In this document: positions 7,906 to 14,905 of the stretch, in pieces
Numbering within the stretch: position 1 is the stretch's first letter
How the letters are laid out: every line of letters starts with the position of its first letter
NCBI RefSeq assembly: GCF_002943425.1
Contig: NZ_PTRA01000001.1
Span: 2,356,001-2,420,000 of the forward strand
Direction: 5' to 3'
From: Siphonobacter curvatus
GTDB taxonomy: Bacteria > Bacteroidota > Bacteroidia > Cytophagales > Spirosomataceae
Length of the DNA stretch: 64,000 nucleotides
Notes under the pieces: generated by a model
Told to the model about the DNA's origin: nothing
The model's input: only the letters and a program-made list of their open reading frames with translations
Databases searched by the model: none
Made by a program: the position numbers and the translations under genes

Positions 7906-9108
7906 ATGCATCAACGACAGCTTTTCCTAAATCACCTTGCCCAAACGTCGGATTTTCCGCTGGCTTTGGAAATCGAAAAAGCCGAAGGAATCTGGTTATA
8001 CAGTCCCGACGGAAAGGCGTATATGGATTTGATTTCCGGCATCGGTGTTTCCAACGTCGGTCATCGGCATCCGAAAGTGGTTCAGGCCATCAAACATCAG
8101 GTGGATCATTACCTGCACACGCTGGTCTACGGCGAATATGTACAGGCTCCGCAAGTCTTACTGGCTCAGGCTCTGGTCGAAACGCTAGCTGCTTACCATA
8201 CGCCTTCGGGCTATGCGATTGACAATGTGTACCTGACTAACTCGGGTACGGAAGCCGTAGAAGGAGCCATGAAACTGGCGAAGCGGTTCACCGGTCGTAC
8301 CGAAATCATTTCCTGTTTTAATGCCTATCACGGTTCTACGCAGGGAGCCCTGAGTCTGGCGGGAGCCGACTTTTTCAAACGTCAGTTCCGCCCCTTACTC
8401 CCCGATATCCGTCATATTCACCACGGTGTACTGGCTGATCTATCGAACATTACTAGGCGAACCGCAGCCGTTGTCATTGAAGTCATTTCTGCCGAGTCGG
8501 GCATTCGCGTTCCTTCACAGGAATACCTGCAAGCCTTACGCGATCGCTGTACCGAAACGGGTACGCTCCTAATTTTCGACGAGATACAAACGGGTTTCGG
8601 TCGTACAGGTTCCTTCTGGGCGTTCGAGCAATTTGGTGTTGTACCCGACGTTCTGCTGTCGGCCAAAGGAATGGGCGGCGGTATGCCCATTGGAGCATTC
8701 ATGGCTCCGCAACCGCTCATGGCCGTCTTCAAGAACAATCCTATTCTGGGGCACATCACCACGTTTGGTGGGCATCCCGTCAGTGCAGCGGCTTCACTGG
8801 CTACACTTCGGACCATTCAAGAAGAAAACCTGTGTGCATCCGTAGCGGCTAAAGCCGAACTCTTCAAAAAGTATCTGGTACATCCCCGAATCAAGGAAAT
8901 CCGGAATCAGGGTTTGATGATGGCCGTAGAGTTTGCGGATTTCGGCGAATTGAAAGCCATTATCGATCACGGCATTGAAAACGGGGTAGTTACCGACTGG
9001 TTTTTGTTCTGCGACAACTCCATGCGAATCGCTCCTCCCTTGACGATTACGGAAGACGAAATTCGTCAGGCCTGTGATGTGATTCTGCGGGCAATAGAAG
9101 CCGTATAA
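7906..9108 (+). CDS. Class III PLP-dependent aminotransferase
   Basis: A 400-residue aminotransferase of the acetylornithine/4-aminobutyrate family. TNSGTEAVEGAMKLAKRFTG (residues 111-130) binds the PLP phosphate, Asp225 in FDEIQTGFGRTG holds the pyridine nitrogen, and Lys254 in LLSAKGMGGGMPIGAF forms the Schiff base. It starts 24 bp after the preceding ligase-like gene and is the last gene of the cluster, followed by two strong hairpins. It is not next to other arginine biosynthesis genes, so annotation as argD would be unsafe. The likely role is making or consuming an omega- or alpha-amino group of an intermediate in the same pathway; substrate unknown. Confidence 0.85.
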   Translation: MHQRQLFLNHLAQTSDFPLALEIEKAEGIWLYSPDGKAYMDLISGIGVSNVGHRHPKVVQAIKHQVDHYLHTLVYGEYVQAPQVLLAQALVETLAAYHTPSGYAIDNVYLTNSGTEAVEGAMKLAKRFTGRTEIISCFNAYHGSTQGALSLAGADFFKRQFRPLLPDIRHIHHGVLADLSNITRRTAAVVIEVISAESGIRVPSQEYLQALRDRCTETGTLLIFDEIQTGFGRTGSFWAFEQFGVVPDVLLSAKGMGGGMPIGAFMAPQPLMAVFKNNPILGHITTFGGHPVSAAASLATLRTIQEENLCASVAAKAELFKKYLVHPRIKEIRNQGLMMAVEFADFGELKAIIDHGIENGVVTDWFLFCDNSMRIAPPLTITEDEIRQACDVILRAIEAV

Positions 9109-9119
9109 GCCGATAGACA

Positions 9120-9177
9120 GGTAGATAAGCGAATGACCCGAAAGCTTGTAAACTTTCGGGTCATTCGCTTATCTACC
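9120..9177. terminator. Long bidirectional hairpin with perfect 25-bp arms
   Basis: Arms at 9120-9144 and 9153-9177 are perfectly complementary over 25 bp with an 8-base loop. The hairpin lies between the aminotransferase (+) and trxA (-), which converge. There is no long U-tract directly after the stem, so it may act as an mRNA-stabilising or processing structure together with the second hairpin at 9182. Confidence 0.75.
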
Positions 9178-9181
9178 AACA

Positions 9182-9216
9182 AAAAAGGTTTGAGCGATTA
9201 ATTCTCAAACCTTTTT
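9182..9216. terminator. Bidirectional intrinsic terminator
   Basis: AAAAAGGTTTGAG (9182-9194) and CTCAAACCTTTTT (9204-9216) form a 13-bp stem with a 9-base loop, carrying A5 on one side and T5 on the other. This suits termination of both the aminotransferase operon and trxA. Confidence 0.75.
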
Positions 9217-9237
9217 CAAACGAACTCAAACTTTATA

Positions 9238-9561
9238 TTATAATTGAGCAGCCAGTTTCTGAGCCAGTACGGGTTTGGGTACTGCTCCAACTACTTTATC
9301 AACGAGTTCTCCGTTTTTGAAAATCATCAGCGTAGGGATGCTACGGATTCCGAATTTAGAGGGCGTCGTGCTGTTAGCATCTACGTCCATTTTCGCTACT
9401 ACGGCTTTGCCTTCGTACTCGCCAGCTAATTCTTCTACTACGGGTCCGATCATTTTGCAAGGTCCGCACCATTCAGCCCAGAAATCTACTAAAACGGGTT
9501 TATCAGAGTTGATAAGTTGCTCAAAATTAGAGTCGGTCGCCTCAATTGTCTTGTGTGCCAT
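9238..9561 (-). CDS. trxA: Thioredoxin
   Basis: A 107-residue cytoplasmic thioredoxin of standard length. The redox active site WCGPC has Cys32 and Cys35, and the cis-proline is Pro76 in RSIPTLMIF. It reduces protein disulfides using electrons from thioredoxin reductase, which is not encoded here. The ATG at 9561 gives [10 protein letters not shown], a normal N-terminus without a signal peptide. The gene stands alone and ends facing the aminotransferase gene across two hairpins. There is nothing unusual in its residues. Confidence 0.97.
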   Translation of the reverse strand: MAHKTIEATDSNFEQLINSDKPVLVDFWAEWCGPCKMIGPVVEELAGEYEGKAVVAKMDVDANSTTPSKFGIRSIPTLMIFKNGELVDKVVGAVPKPVLAQKLAAQL

Positions 9562-9771
9562 TTCCTTAATATATTAAAAATGCTTAGATGATTCGAAGGT
9601 TAAAACGGATTCGCTTCGTGAAAGTTCAACCAATGCCTAGAAACTTGCTCCGCTTGTCGCTTTCGTACAGAGATAGAACAAGGGCATTTAAAAATTAATT
9701 CACTAGAAGAGAAGATATTCCTCCGGTTTGCTTCCACTCAAAAATCTTTTTTTCGCATTACTTTTCAAACC

Positions 9772-10446
9772 TTATTCGTCGGTGCTTTCTTCAAAAATAA
9801 GGTTGAGAAAGTCCAGATACGGCTTTAAGATCAAACAACTTTCTTCCACCTTCTGGGTAAAATTAGGAGATAGCACTTCCTGATCGGTAAAGGAATGCGA
9901 AAAAAATAACTGCGTCCGACGAAGTAGCTCAATTTCAGGGTGATCTTTTGGATAGCCTTTCGGAGCGGTTTTCAGAGAGGTTCCTTCAGGTTCGCCAAAA
10001 TGAGTTTTAAAAGCGGGAGCTTCAATAATGCCTTTGATTTCCTGGGGATTGTAATCAATTTCCTGACGGAATTTGGCTAACTGCGAAGGCGTTGATTCCC
10101 ACATGCCTCCACCCAAAAACGATTTGCCGGGGGCTATATGCAGGTAATAATCCATCTTGGACGATTTACGTCCACCTTCACCAAAGCTGGCCGCCAGCCA
10201 GGTTTTATAGGGTGATTTGTCGGGTGAAAAGCGGACATCCCGAGCAATGCGATAATTACAGTCCTGGACGCGGATGCCCGCCAGATTTTCGAACTGTCCA
10301 ATGCGATAAATCAGATCCTGAACCGTTTCTTCAAAATTTGATTTAACTCCCTCCCACTCTTTTTTGTGGATTTGGAACCACTCACGCGTATTGTTTTGAG
10401 CTAACTCTTTTAAAAATTTCAGGGTCGAAGCCGGAATTTGGGGCAT
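9772..10446 (-). CDS. DUF2461 domain protein (TIGR02453 type)
   Basis: A 224-residue conserved protein of unknown function. The hallmarks of DUF2461 are seen: FLKELAQNNTREWFQIHKKE near the N-terminus, DCNYRIARDVRFSPDKSPYKTW in the middle and YYLHIAPGKSFLGGGMW after that. No signal peptide is present. The open frame reaches back to 10617 but the extension (beginning MQRLAISG) is unlike the family and enters the hairpin-rich block, so the ATG at 10446 is preferred. The gene is not obviously in an operon. No function is proposed. Confidence 0.85.
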   Translation of the reverse strand: MPQIPASTLKFLKELAQNNTREWFQIHKKEWEGVKSNFEETVQDLIYRIGQFENLAGIRVQDCNYRIARDVRFSPDKSPYKTWLAASFGEGGRKSSKMDYYLHIAPGKSFLGGGMWESTPSQLAKFRQEIDYNPQEIKGIIEAPAFKTHFGEPEGTSLKTAPKGYPKDHPEIELLRRTQLFFSHSFTDQEVLSPNFTQKVEESCLILKPYLDFLNLIFEESTDE

Positions 10447-10617
10447 AATGACTGGATATTTTGAATGGCTTGGTTTGCTTAAAGTTTGATAACGTTTGAA
10501 AAGGGTTGGAGGTTCGTGGGGAGAGAAAGGTAAAAAAGGTATTTCAATAGCGATTTTCTCAGAATAAGTATTTGCCAGCTTCGTCCCGCAGACACCACTG
10601 ATCGCTAGCCTTTGCAC

Positions 10618-10906
10618 ATCTCAGTGACTAGTTACTGCGAAAGTTTTGCTCCTTTAGGACTTTGTTGTTCACCTACACTGGGCTTGGTGCTTCAGATAAG
10701 GCTATCGGGTAGCCCGTAAGCCTTCCGGGCGGGACCTCTCCACGCCTAACCATTCCATGGGGGCCATCCTATGGTGGCTCCCTCGGTAATGCGGTTACTT
10801 TGAGCCAGAGGAAGTGAGTAGTGTTCGCGATAGAGACTAAAAGACCAGCCTTCTCAGCAGCACGACAACCACACCTGCTATCTCCCTAGCATAGTTCCTA
10901 CCTAAC
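10618..10906. other. Unassigned hairpin-rich non-coding block (candidate structured RNA or element remnant)
   Basis: No convincing ORF occurs in either strand, yet the stretch is markedly GC-richer than neighbouring spacers and packed with inverted repeats: a near-palindrome at 10622-10637; AAGGCT/AGCCTT enclosing CGGG/CCCG at 10698-10724; CCAT-tcc-ATGG at 10750-10760; CCAT-cct-ATGG at 10764-10774; and GGCTC/GAGCC enclosing GTAA/TTAC at 10776-10806. The conserved cores of RNase P RNA (GAGGAAAGTCC) and tmRNA (a tRNA-like 3' end) were looked for and not found. The minus strand contains GTGTG near 10870, the 5' signature of a group II intron, but no domain V was seen. It could also be the non-coding part of a decayed mobile element. 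Confidence 0.4.
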
Positions 10907-10994
10907 ATAAGCTTATCTAAATCCTCAAAAAACAAATCCAATTGACTAGCCCTCTACCCCTGGTCTTTCGAAAAAGAACAAACATCCCGGTACT

Positions 10995-11002
10995 TATTTT
11001 TG
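10995..11002 (+). promoter_or_regulatory. Possible -7 box for trpS
   Basis: TATTTTTG matches the Bacteroidota -7 consensus TAnnTTTG exactly. No good -33 TTTG lies at the right distance, so support is partial. The leader to the trpS ATG would be about 80 bases. Confidence 0.35.
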
Positions 11003-11087
11003 ATTGCGGATCGTAGATTGCAGTTTTGCAGTAAAATTAGAAAGCTCTTTTTACGGGCAAACGTCACAATCAATCCTTTCATTTCTG

Positions 11088-12056
11088 ATGGCTCGCATCC
11101 TTACGGGTATCCAAAGTTCCGGACTTCCTCACCTGGGAAATATTCTGGGTGCTATTCTCCCTTCGATTGAACTCTCGCAGGAACCGGCCAATGAATCTTT
11201 CTTTTTCATTGCCGATTTACACTCGCTGACTTCACTAAAAGACGGTGAAGCCCGTCGCCAATATACGTACGCCATCGCTGCCGCCTGGCTGGCCTGTGGC
11301 TTTGATACAGAAAAAAATGTCTTTTTCCGGCAATCACGAATCCCGGAACATACGGAACTAGCCTGGTATCTGGAGTGCTTCACGCCCTACCCGATGCTGG
11401 CCAATGCCCACTCATTTAAAGACAAATCGGAAAATCTCTCCGACGTAAACTCTGGGCTGTTCGTTTATCCGGTCTTGCAGGCCGCCGACATCGTCCTGTA
11501 CGATGCCGAGCTGGTACCCGTGGGTAAAGACCAGCGACAACACCTGGAAATGTCGCGGGATATTGCCTCTTCGTTTAACCATCGCTACGGGGATATTCTA
11601 GTTTTACCCGAAGCCCGGATCAGCGAAAAAGTCATGACGATTCCGGGTACGGACGGTCGGAAGATGTCGAAGTCGTACAACAACTACATCAATATTTTCC
11701 TGCCCGAAAAAGAGCTTCGCAAGTCCGTCATGAGTATCGTAACAGATTCGACGCCGCTGGAAGAACCCAAGAAAACGGAAGGCGATACAACATTCACGTT
11801 GTATTCACTCTTGGCGACGCCCGAAGAAACCGAACAGATGCGGCAAAACTACGCCGGCGGCAATTACGGCTACGGTCACGCCAAACAGGCCTTGTACGAA
11901 CTGATTCTGAAACGCTTTGCTACCGAGCGGGAGCGTTTCTCCTATTACATGCAAAATCCCGAAGAGCTGGAAAAAGCTCTAAGCATGGGAGAAGAAAAAG
12001 CCAAGGTTATTGCCCAGCAAACCATCAAGCGGGTTCGGGAAGTACTGGGTTTTTAA
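11088..12056 (+). CDS. trpS: Tryptophanyl-tRNA synthetase
   Basis: A 322-residue class I aminoacyl-tRNA synthetase that charges tRNA-Trp. The HIGH-like motif PHLGN is at residues 14-18, GKDQ at 146-149 forms part of the active site, and KMSKS is at 192-196. The length fits short bacterial TrpS enzymes. The frame is open to 11004, but the ATG at 11088 (MARILTGIQSSG) places the ATP-binding motif at the normal distance from the N-terminus. It stands alone, followed by a hairpin at 12091. The unassigned hairpin-rich block at 10618-10906 lies upstream; whether that block is part of a trpS leader is not shown. Confidence 0.95.
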   Translation: MARILTGIQSSGLPHLGNILGAILPSIELSQEPANESFFFIADLHSLTSLKDGEARRQYTYAIAAAWLACGFDTEKNVFFRQSRIPEHTELAWYLECFTPYPMLANAHSFKDKSENLSDVNSGLFVYPVLQAADIVLYDAELVPVGKDQRQHLEMSRDIASSFNHRYGDILVLPEARISEKVMTIPGTDGRKMSKSYNNYINIFLPEKELRKSVMSIVTDSTPLEEPKKTEGDTTFTLYSLLATPEETEQMRQNYAGGNYGYGHAKQALYELILKRFATERERFSYYMQNPEELEKALSMGEEKAKVIAQQTIKRVREVLGF

Positions 12057-12090
12057 ACCTTAGTACTTCTAGGCATCCCTTCTTCGTTCA

Positions 12091-12127
12091 CTTCCCGAAG
12101 GCAACGCCGCTTTCGGGAAGTTTGTTT
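12091..12127 (+). terminator. Intrinsic terminator after trpS
   Basis: CTTCCCGAA (12091-12099) pairs with TTCGGGAAG (12112-12120), with a small inner GGC/GCC stem, and is followed by TTTGTTT. Confidence 0.7.
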
Positions 12128-12149
12128 ATCCGTTTGATCAACGCCCCTT

Positions 12150-12698
12150 ATGCTTAACCAACTCGATACGGAATTATTTCTGGCCCTTAACGGAGCCCAT
12201 GCCACCTGGCTCGATCACGCCATGTACTGGATTTCCGATCAGGAGTTCTGGTACCCCTTCTACGGGTTGATTTTAGCCTGGCTTTTCTGGCGTTTCAAAA
12301 AGAAAGCCATCGGCGTAGTACTCGCCTGCGTAGCGACCATTGCCTTAGGGGATCAGTTTACCAGCAGCGTACTCAAGCCCTGGGTGGCCCGGCTGCGGCC
12401 CTGTCACGAACCCTCCATCGAGCGAATGGTTCACGTCGTGTGGGAATGCGGTGGCCAGTACGGCTTTGCCTCCAGTCACGCCGCCAATACGTTTGGTTTT
12501 GTAATGGTCCTGACTATCCTGTTTGGCAAAGAACATCCCTGGATTAAATGGCTGTTTGTTTGGGCAGCTCTCGTCTCGTACAGCCGCATTTATGTGGGGG
12601 CCCACTACCCGCTCGACGTACTGACCGGAGCCGCCGTAGGCATACTTTTTGCTTTTCTGGTTACGTTGATTTACAAAAAACTCTCCGTTCAACGATGA
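12150..12698 (+). CDS. PAP2-family membrane phosphatase
   Basis: A 182-residue integral membrane protein with several hydrophobic segments. All three PAP2 acid-phosphatase motifs are visible: KPWVARLRP (residues 76-84), SSHAAN (108-113) with the catalytic His110, and SRIYVGAHYPLD (145-156) with His152 and Asp156. Relatives dephosphorylate undecaprenyl pyrophosphate or phosphatidic acid; which applies here cannot be told. Its last four bases overlap the start of the next gene as ATGA, so the two are translationally coupled. Confidence 0.88.
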   Translation: MLNQLDTELFLALNGAHATWLDHAMYWISDQEFWYPFYGLILAWLFWRFKKKAIGVVLACVATIALGDQFTSSVLKPWVARLRPCHEPSIERMVHVVWECGGQYGFASSHAANTFGFVMVLTILFGKEHPWIKWLFVWAALVSYSRIYVGAHYPLDVLTGAAVGILFAFLVTLIYKKLSVQR

Positions 12699-13114
12699 AA
12701 ATGCTACTAACAGGCCTTTTGTACTTTTCCGTTTTGCTCTCGGCATGGGCCGCCGATATTGAAGGGGTCTGGTTCAATGAAGAAAAAACCTCAAAAATTC
12801 AGATTTACAAGCAGGGTGACCAGTACTTTGGAAAGATCATCTGGATTAAGGAAGTACAGGCTAATCAACCCAAAAAGGATGTCAATAATCCCGACGAGAA
12901 ACTACGAAATCGAACATTGATGGGCCTGGTTATTCTCTCTAATTTCAAATCTGATGGCGAAAAAGTCTGGTCGGGTGGAAAAATTTATGATCCCCGAAAC
13001 GGAAAGACCTATTCCTGCAGAATCACTAAAGTTTCGGATCGCGAATTAGCCGTTCGCGGTTACATTGGTACACCCATGTTAGGCCGTACCACAACCTTCA
13101 CAAAAGCCGAATAA
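12695..13114 (+). CDS. Secreted DUF2147 protein
   Basis: A 139-residue protein with a short signal peptide (MKMLLTGLLYFSVLLSAWA) followed by a DUF2147 domain (DIEGVWFNEEKTSKIQIY, YFGKIIWIKE, GGKIYDPRNGKTYSC, RGYIGTPMLGRTTTF). DUF2147 proteins are small periplasmic beta-barrel-like proteins of unknown function. The ATG overlaps the TGA of the PAP2 gene (ATGA), a stronger start than upstream codons in the long overlapping frame. A second ATG lies two codons in. The coupling suggests shared regulation with the lipid phosphatase, perhaps in envelope maintenance (inference). A terminator follows at 13134. Confidence 0.85.
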   Translation: MKMLLTGLLYFSVLLSAWAADIEGVWFNEEKTSKIQIYKQGDQYFGKIIWIKEVQANQPKKDVNNPDEKLRNRTLMGLVILSNFKSDGEKVWSGGKIYDPRNGKTYSCRITKVSDRELAVRGYIGTPMLGRTTTFTKAE

Positions 13115-13133
13115 TTGGCTTTTCAGCTCCCCG

Positions 13134-13178
13134 ACCGGTTGACTAAAAACAAGCTTTTTTTAAGTCAACCGGTTTTTT
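13134..13178 (+). terminator. Intrinsic terminator after DUF2147 gene
   Basis: ACCGGTTGACT (13134-13144) pairs with AGTCAACCGGT (13163-13173), followed by a run of T. It isolates the PAP2/DUF2147 pair from prs. Confidence 0.85.
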
Positions 13179-13193
13179 CGTTCGTTTTTTTTC

Positions 13194-13220
13194 TACCTTT
13201 GCGGCTCAATTTCCAAGGAG
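13194..13220 (+). promoter_or_regulatory. prs -7 box and ribosome-binding site
   Basis: TACCTTTG at 13194-13201 fits TAnnTTTG exactly. AAGGAG ending at 13220 lies four bases before the prs ATG and is a clear Shine-Dalgarno sequence, which is uncommon in this window. No good -33 element is seen. Confidence 0.5.
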
Positions 13221-13224
13221 ACCG

Positions 13225-14166
13225 ATGGCTTCCAATCCGGTAAAAATTTTCTCAGGCAGTTCCAGTCAATATCTAGCCCAAAAAATTGCCCGTTTCTACG
13301 GCAAAGATTTGGGAACCGTCACCGTGCAACGTTTTGCCGACGGTGAAATGTCCCCGAGTTTCGACGAATCCATTCGGGGTTGCGATGTATTTCTCATCCA
13401 GAGCACGTTCACACCAGCCGAAAACCTGATGGAACTGTTGCTGATGATCGACGCGGCCCGCCGGGCTTCCGCTCACTACGTAACCGTAGTGATTCCGTAC
13501 TTCGGCTATTCTCGCCAGGACCGGAAAGACAAGCCACGGGTTTCTATCGGTTCCAAGCTGGTGGCGAACCTGCTGACAGCGGCCGGAGCTGATCGTCTGA
13601 TTACGATGGATTTACACGCGGGGCAAATTCAGGGATTCTTCGATTTTCCGGTGGATCATCTGGAAGGGGCGTCCATTTTCGTTCCGTACATCCGCTCGAA
13701 AAACCTGGATAATCTGGTGTTTGCTTCTCCTGACGTGGGAGGCGTAGCCCGGACCCGGAAGTTCGCCAGTTTCTTCCCCGGCTCGAACCTGGTAATCGTG
13801 GATAAGTTCCGGAAGAAAGCCAACGAAATTGCTTCCATGCAATTAATTGGCGACGTGACGGACGCCAACGTTATTTTAGTCGATGATTTAATTGATACGG
13901 GAGGTACTATTTGCAAGGCAGCTCAGCTGTTACTCGACAAAGGAGCCAAATCCGTACGGGCCATCTGTTCTCACCCGGTGATGAGCGGAAAAGCTCACGA
14001 TAATATTTACAACTCCGTACTCGAAGAGCTGATCGTTTCGGATACCATTCCTCAGAAACAGGACAACCCCAAAGTAACGGTATTGTCAGTGGCCGAGCTA
14101 TTTGCCAAAGCCATTGGACGCATTCGTGATCACGAATCAATTAGTTCCCTTTTTATTCATTACTAA
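13225..14166 (+). CDS. prs: Ribose-phosphate pyrophosphokinase
   Basis: A 313-residue PRPP synthetase, full length for the family. It makes 5-phosphoribosyl diphosphate from ribose-5-phosphate and ATP for purine, pyrimidine, NAD, His and Trp synthesis. The N-terminal FSGSSSQYLA, the ATP-binding YFGYSRQDRK, the metal-binding DLHAGQIQGFF and the PRPP loop VILVDDLIDTGG are all present. The gene has its own promoter and ribosome-binding site and is followed 42 bp later by rplY, a pairing common across bacteria. The protein is cytosolic; no anomaly was seen. Confidence 0.96.
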   Translation: MASNPVKIFSGSSSQYLAQKIARFYGKDLGTVTVQRFADGEMSPSFDESIRGCDVFLIQSTFTPAENLMELLLMIDAARRASAHYVTVVIPYFGYSRQDRKDKPRVSIGSKLVANLLTAAGADRLITMDLHAGQIQGFFDFPVDHLEGASIFVPYIRSKNLDNLVFASPDVGGVARTRKFASFFPGSNLVIVDKFRKKANEIASMQLIGDVTDANVILVDDLIDTGGTICKAAQLLLDKGAKSVRAICSHPVMSGKAHDNIYNSVLEELIVSDTIPQKQDNPKVTVLSVAELFAKAIGRIRDHESISSLFIHY

Positions 14167-14208
14167 CGTAGTTTCGGGTTCGCCCGGAGCTTTTTATTAC
14201 CAAACACA

Positions 14209-14763
14209 ATGAAAAAACTCGAGATTGTAGGGTTTAAAAGAGCGAATCTCGGCAAGAAAGAATCGAAAGATCTTCGGGCCGAAGGACTTATTCCATCGGT
14301 ATTGTACGGAGGTGGCGAGCAAATTCACTTCTCTGCTCCTACCATTCTGTTCCGTGATCTTTTGTACACTCCCGATGCGTACGAAGTAACGTTGAACATC
14401 GAAGGTGAAATTCGCAAAGCCATTCTTCAGGACACGCAATTCCACCCCGTTAACGATTCACTGCTGCACGCTGACTTCTTGGAAATCACGGACAAGCCTA
14501 TCAAGGTAAACGTTCCCGTGAAATTCGTAGGTAACTCTCCCGGGGTTATCAAAGGGGGTAAACTGGTTCAGAAACTCCGTAAAATTACGCTGCGTGGTCA
14601 GGCAGAAAACATTCCTGATTTCGTAGAAGTAAGCATCGAAGGACTTGACTTGGGTAAATCCGTACGGGTTGCCGAAGTAAACGTTGAAAACGTTGAAATC
14701 CTGAACGCGAGAAGTCTTCCTATCGCTACGATCGACATCCCTCGTTCACTGCGTGGAAAATAG
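14209..14763 (+). CDS. rplY: 50S ribosomal protein L25 (Ctc type)
   Basis: A 184-residue long-form L25. The N-terminal 5S rRNA-binding domain (residues 1 to about 90) contains the LRAEGLIPSVLYGGGEQIHF signature. The C-terminal TL5/Ctc beta domain (PIKVNVPVKFVG, SVRVAEVNVENVEILN) is present, unlike the short E. coli protein. It lies directly downstream of prs with a 42-bp gap. It ends at a strong terminator, and a pth gene often found next in other bacteria is absent. Confidence 0.95.
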   Translation: MKKLEIVGFKRANLGKKESKDLRAEGLIPSVLYGGGEQIHFSAPTILFRDLLYTPDAYEVTLNIEGEIRKAILQDTQFHPVNDSLLHADFLEITDKPIKVNVPVKFVGNSPGVIKGGKLVQKLRKITLRGQAENIPDFVEVSIEGLDLGKSVRVAEVNVENVEILNARSLPIATIDIPRSLRGK

Positions 14764-14783
14764 TCTTTTCAGACTTTCTGCTG

Positions 14784-14813
14784 AAAAAGCCCGGCTTCGG
14801 TCGGGCTTTTTTT
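14784..14813 (+). terminator. Intrinsic terminator after rplY
   Basis: AAAAAGCCCG and CGGGCTTTTT arms (about 14784-14793 and 14802-14811) enclose an eight-base loop rich in GCTTCGG and end in a T-run. Confidence 0.9.
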
Positions 14814-14905
14814 ATGGCTAAAATTTCAAAATCGGCATTCGCTCTAATCGTGCCAAATCCGTGTAACTTCACGTTTTCGTTTCTTCTCTTACAAACCTAC
14901 CTTTT

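Noticed and set aside
7906-9108. Annotation as argD (acetylornithine aminotransferase)
   Set aside because: The family fits, but the genomic context is a ligase cluster with no arginine genes, so a substrate-specific name is not supported.
10447-10617. N-terminal extension of the DUF2461 ORF beginning MQRLAISG
   Set aside because: Not part of the DUF2461 family pattern, and an internal ATG at 10446 gives the normal N-terminus.
10618-10906. RNase P RNA or tmRNA
   Set aside because: Their conserved cores (GAGGAAAGTCC for RNase P; a tRNA-like GGTTCRA...CCA end and a peptide tag frame for tmRNA) were not found on either strand.
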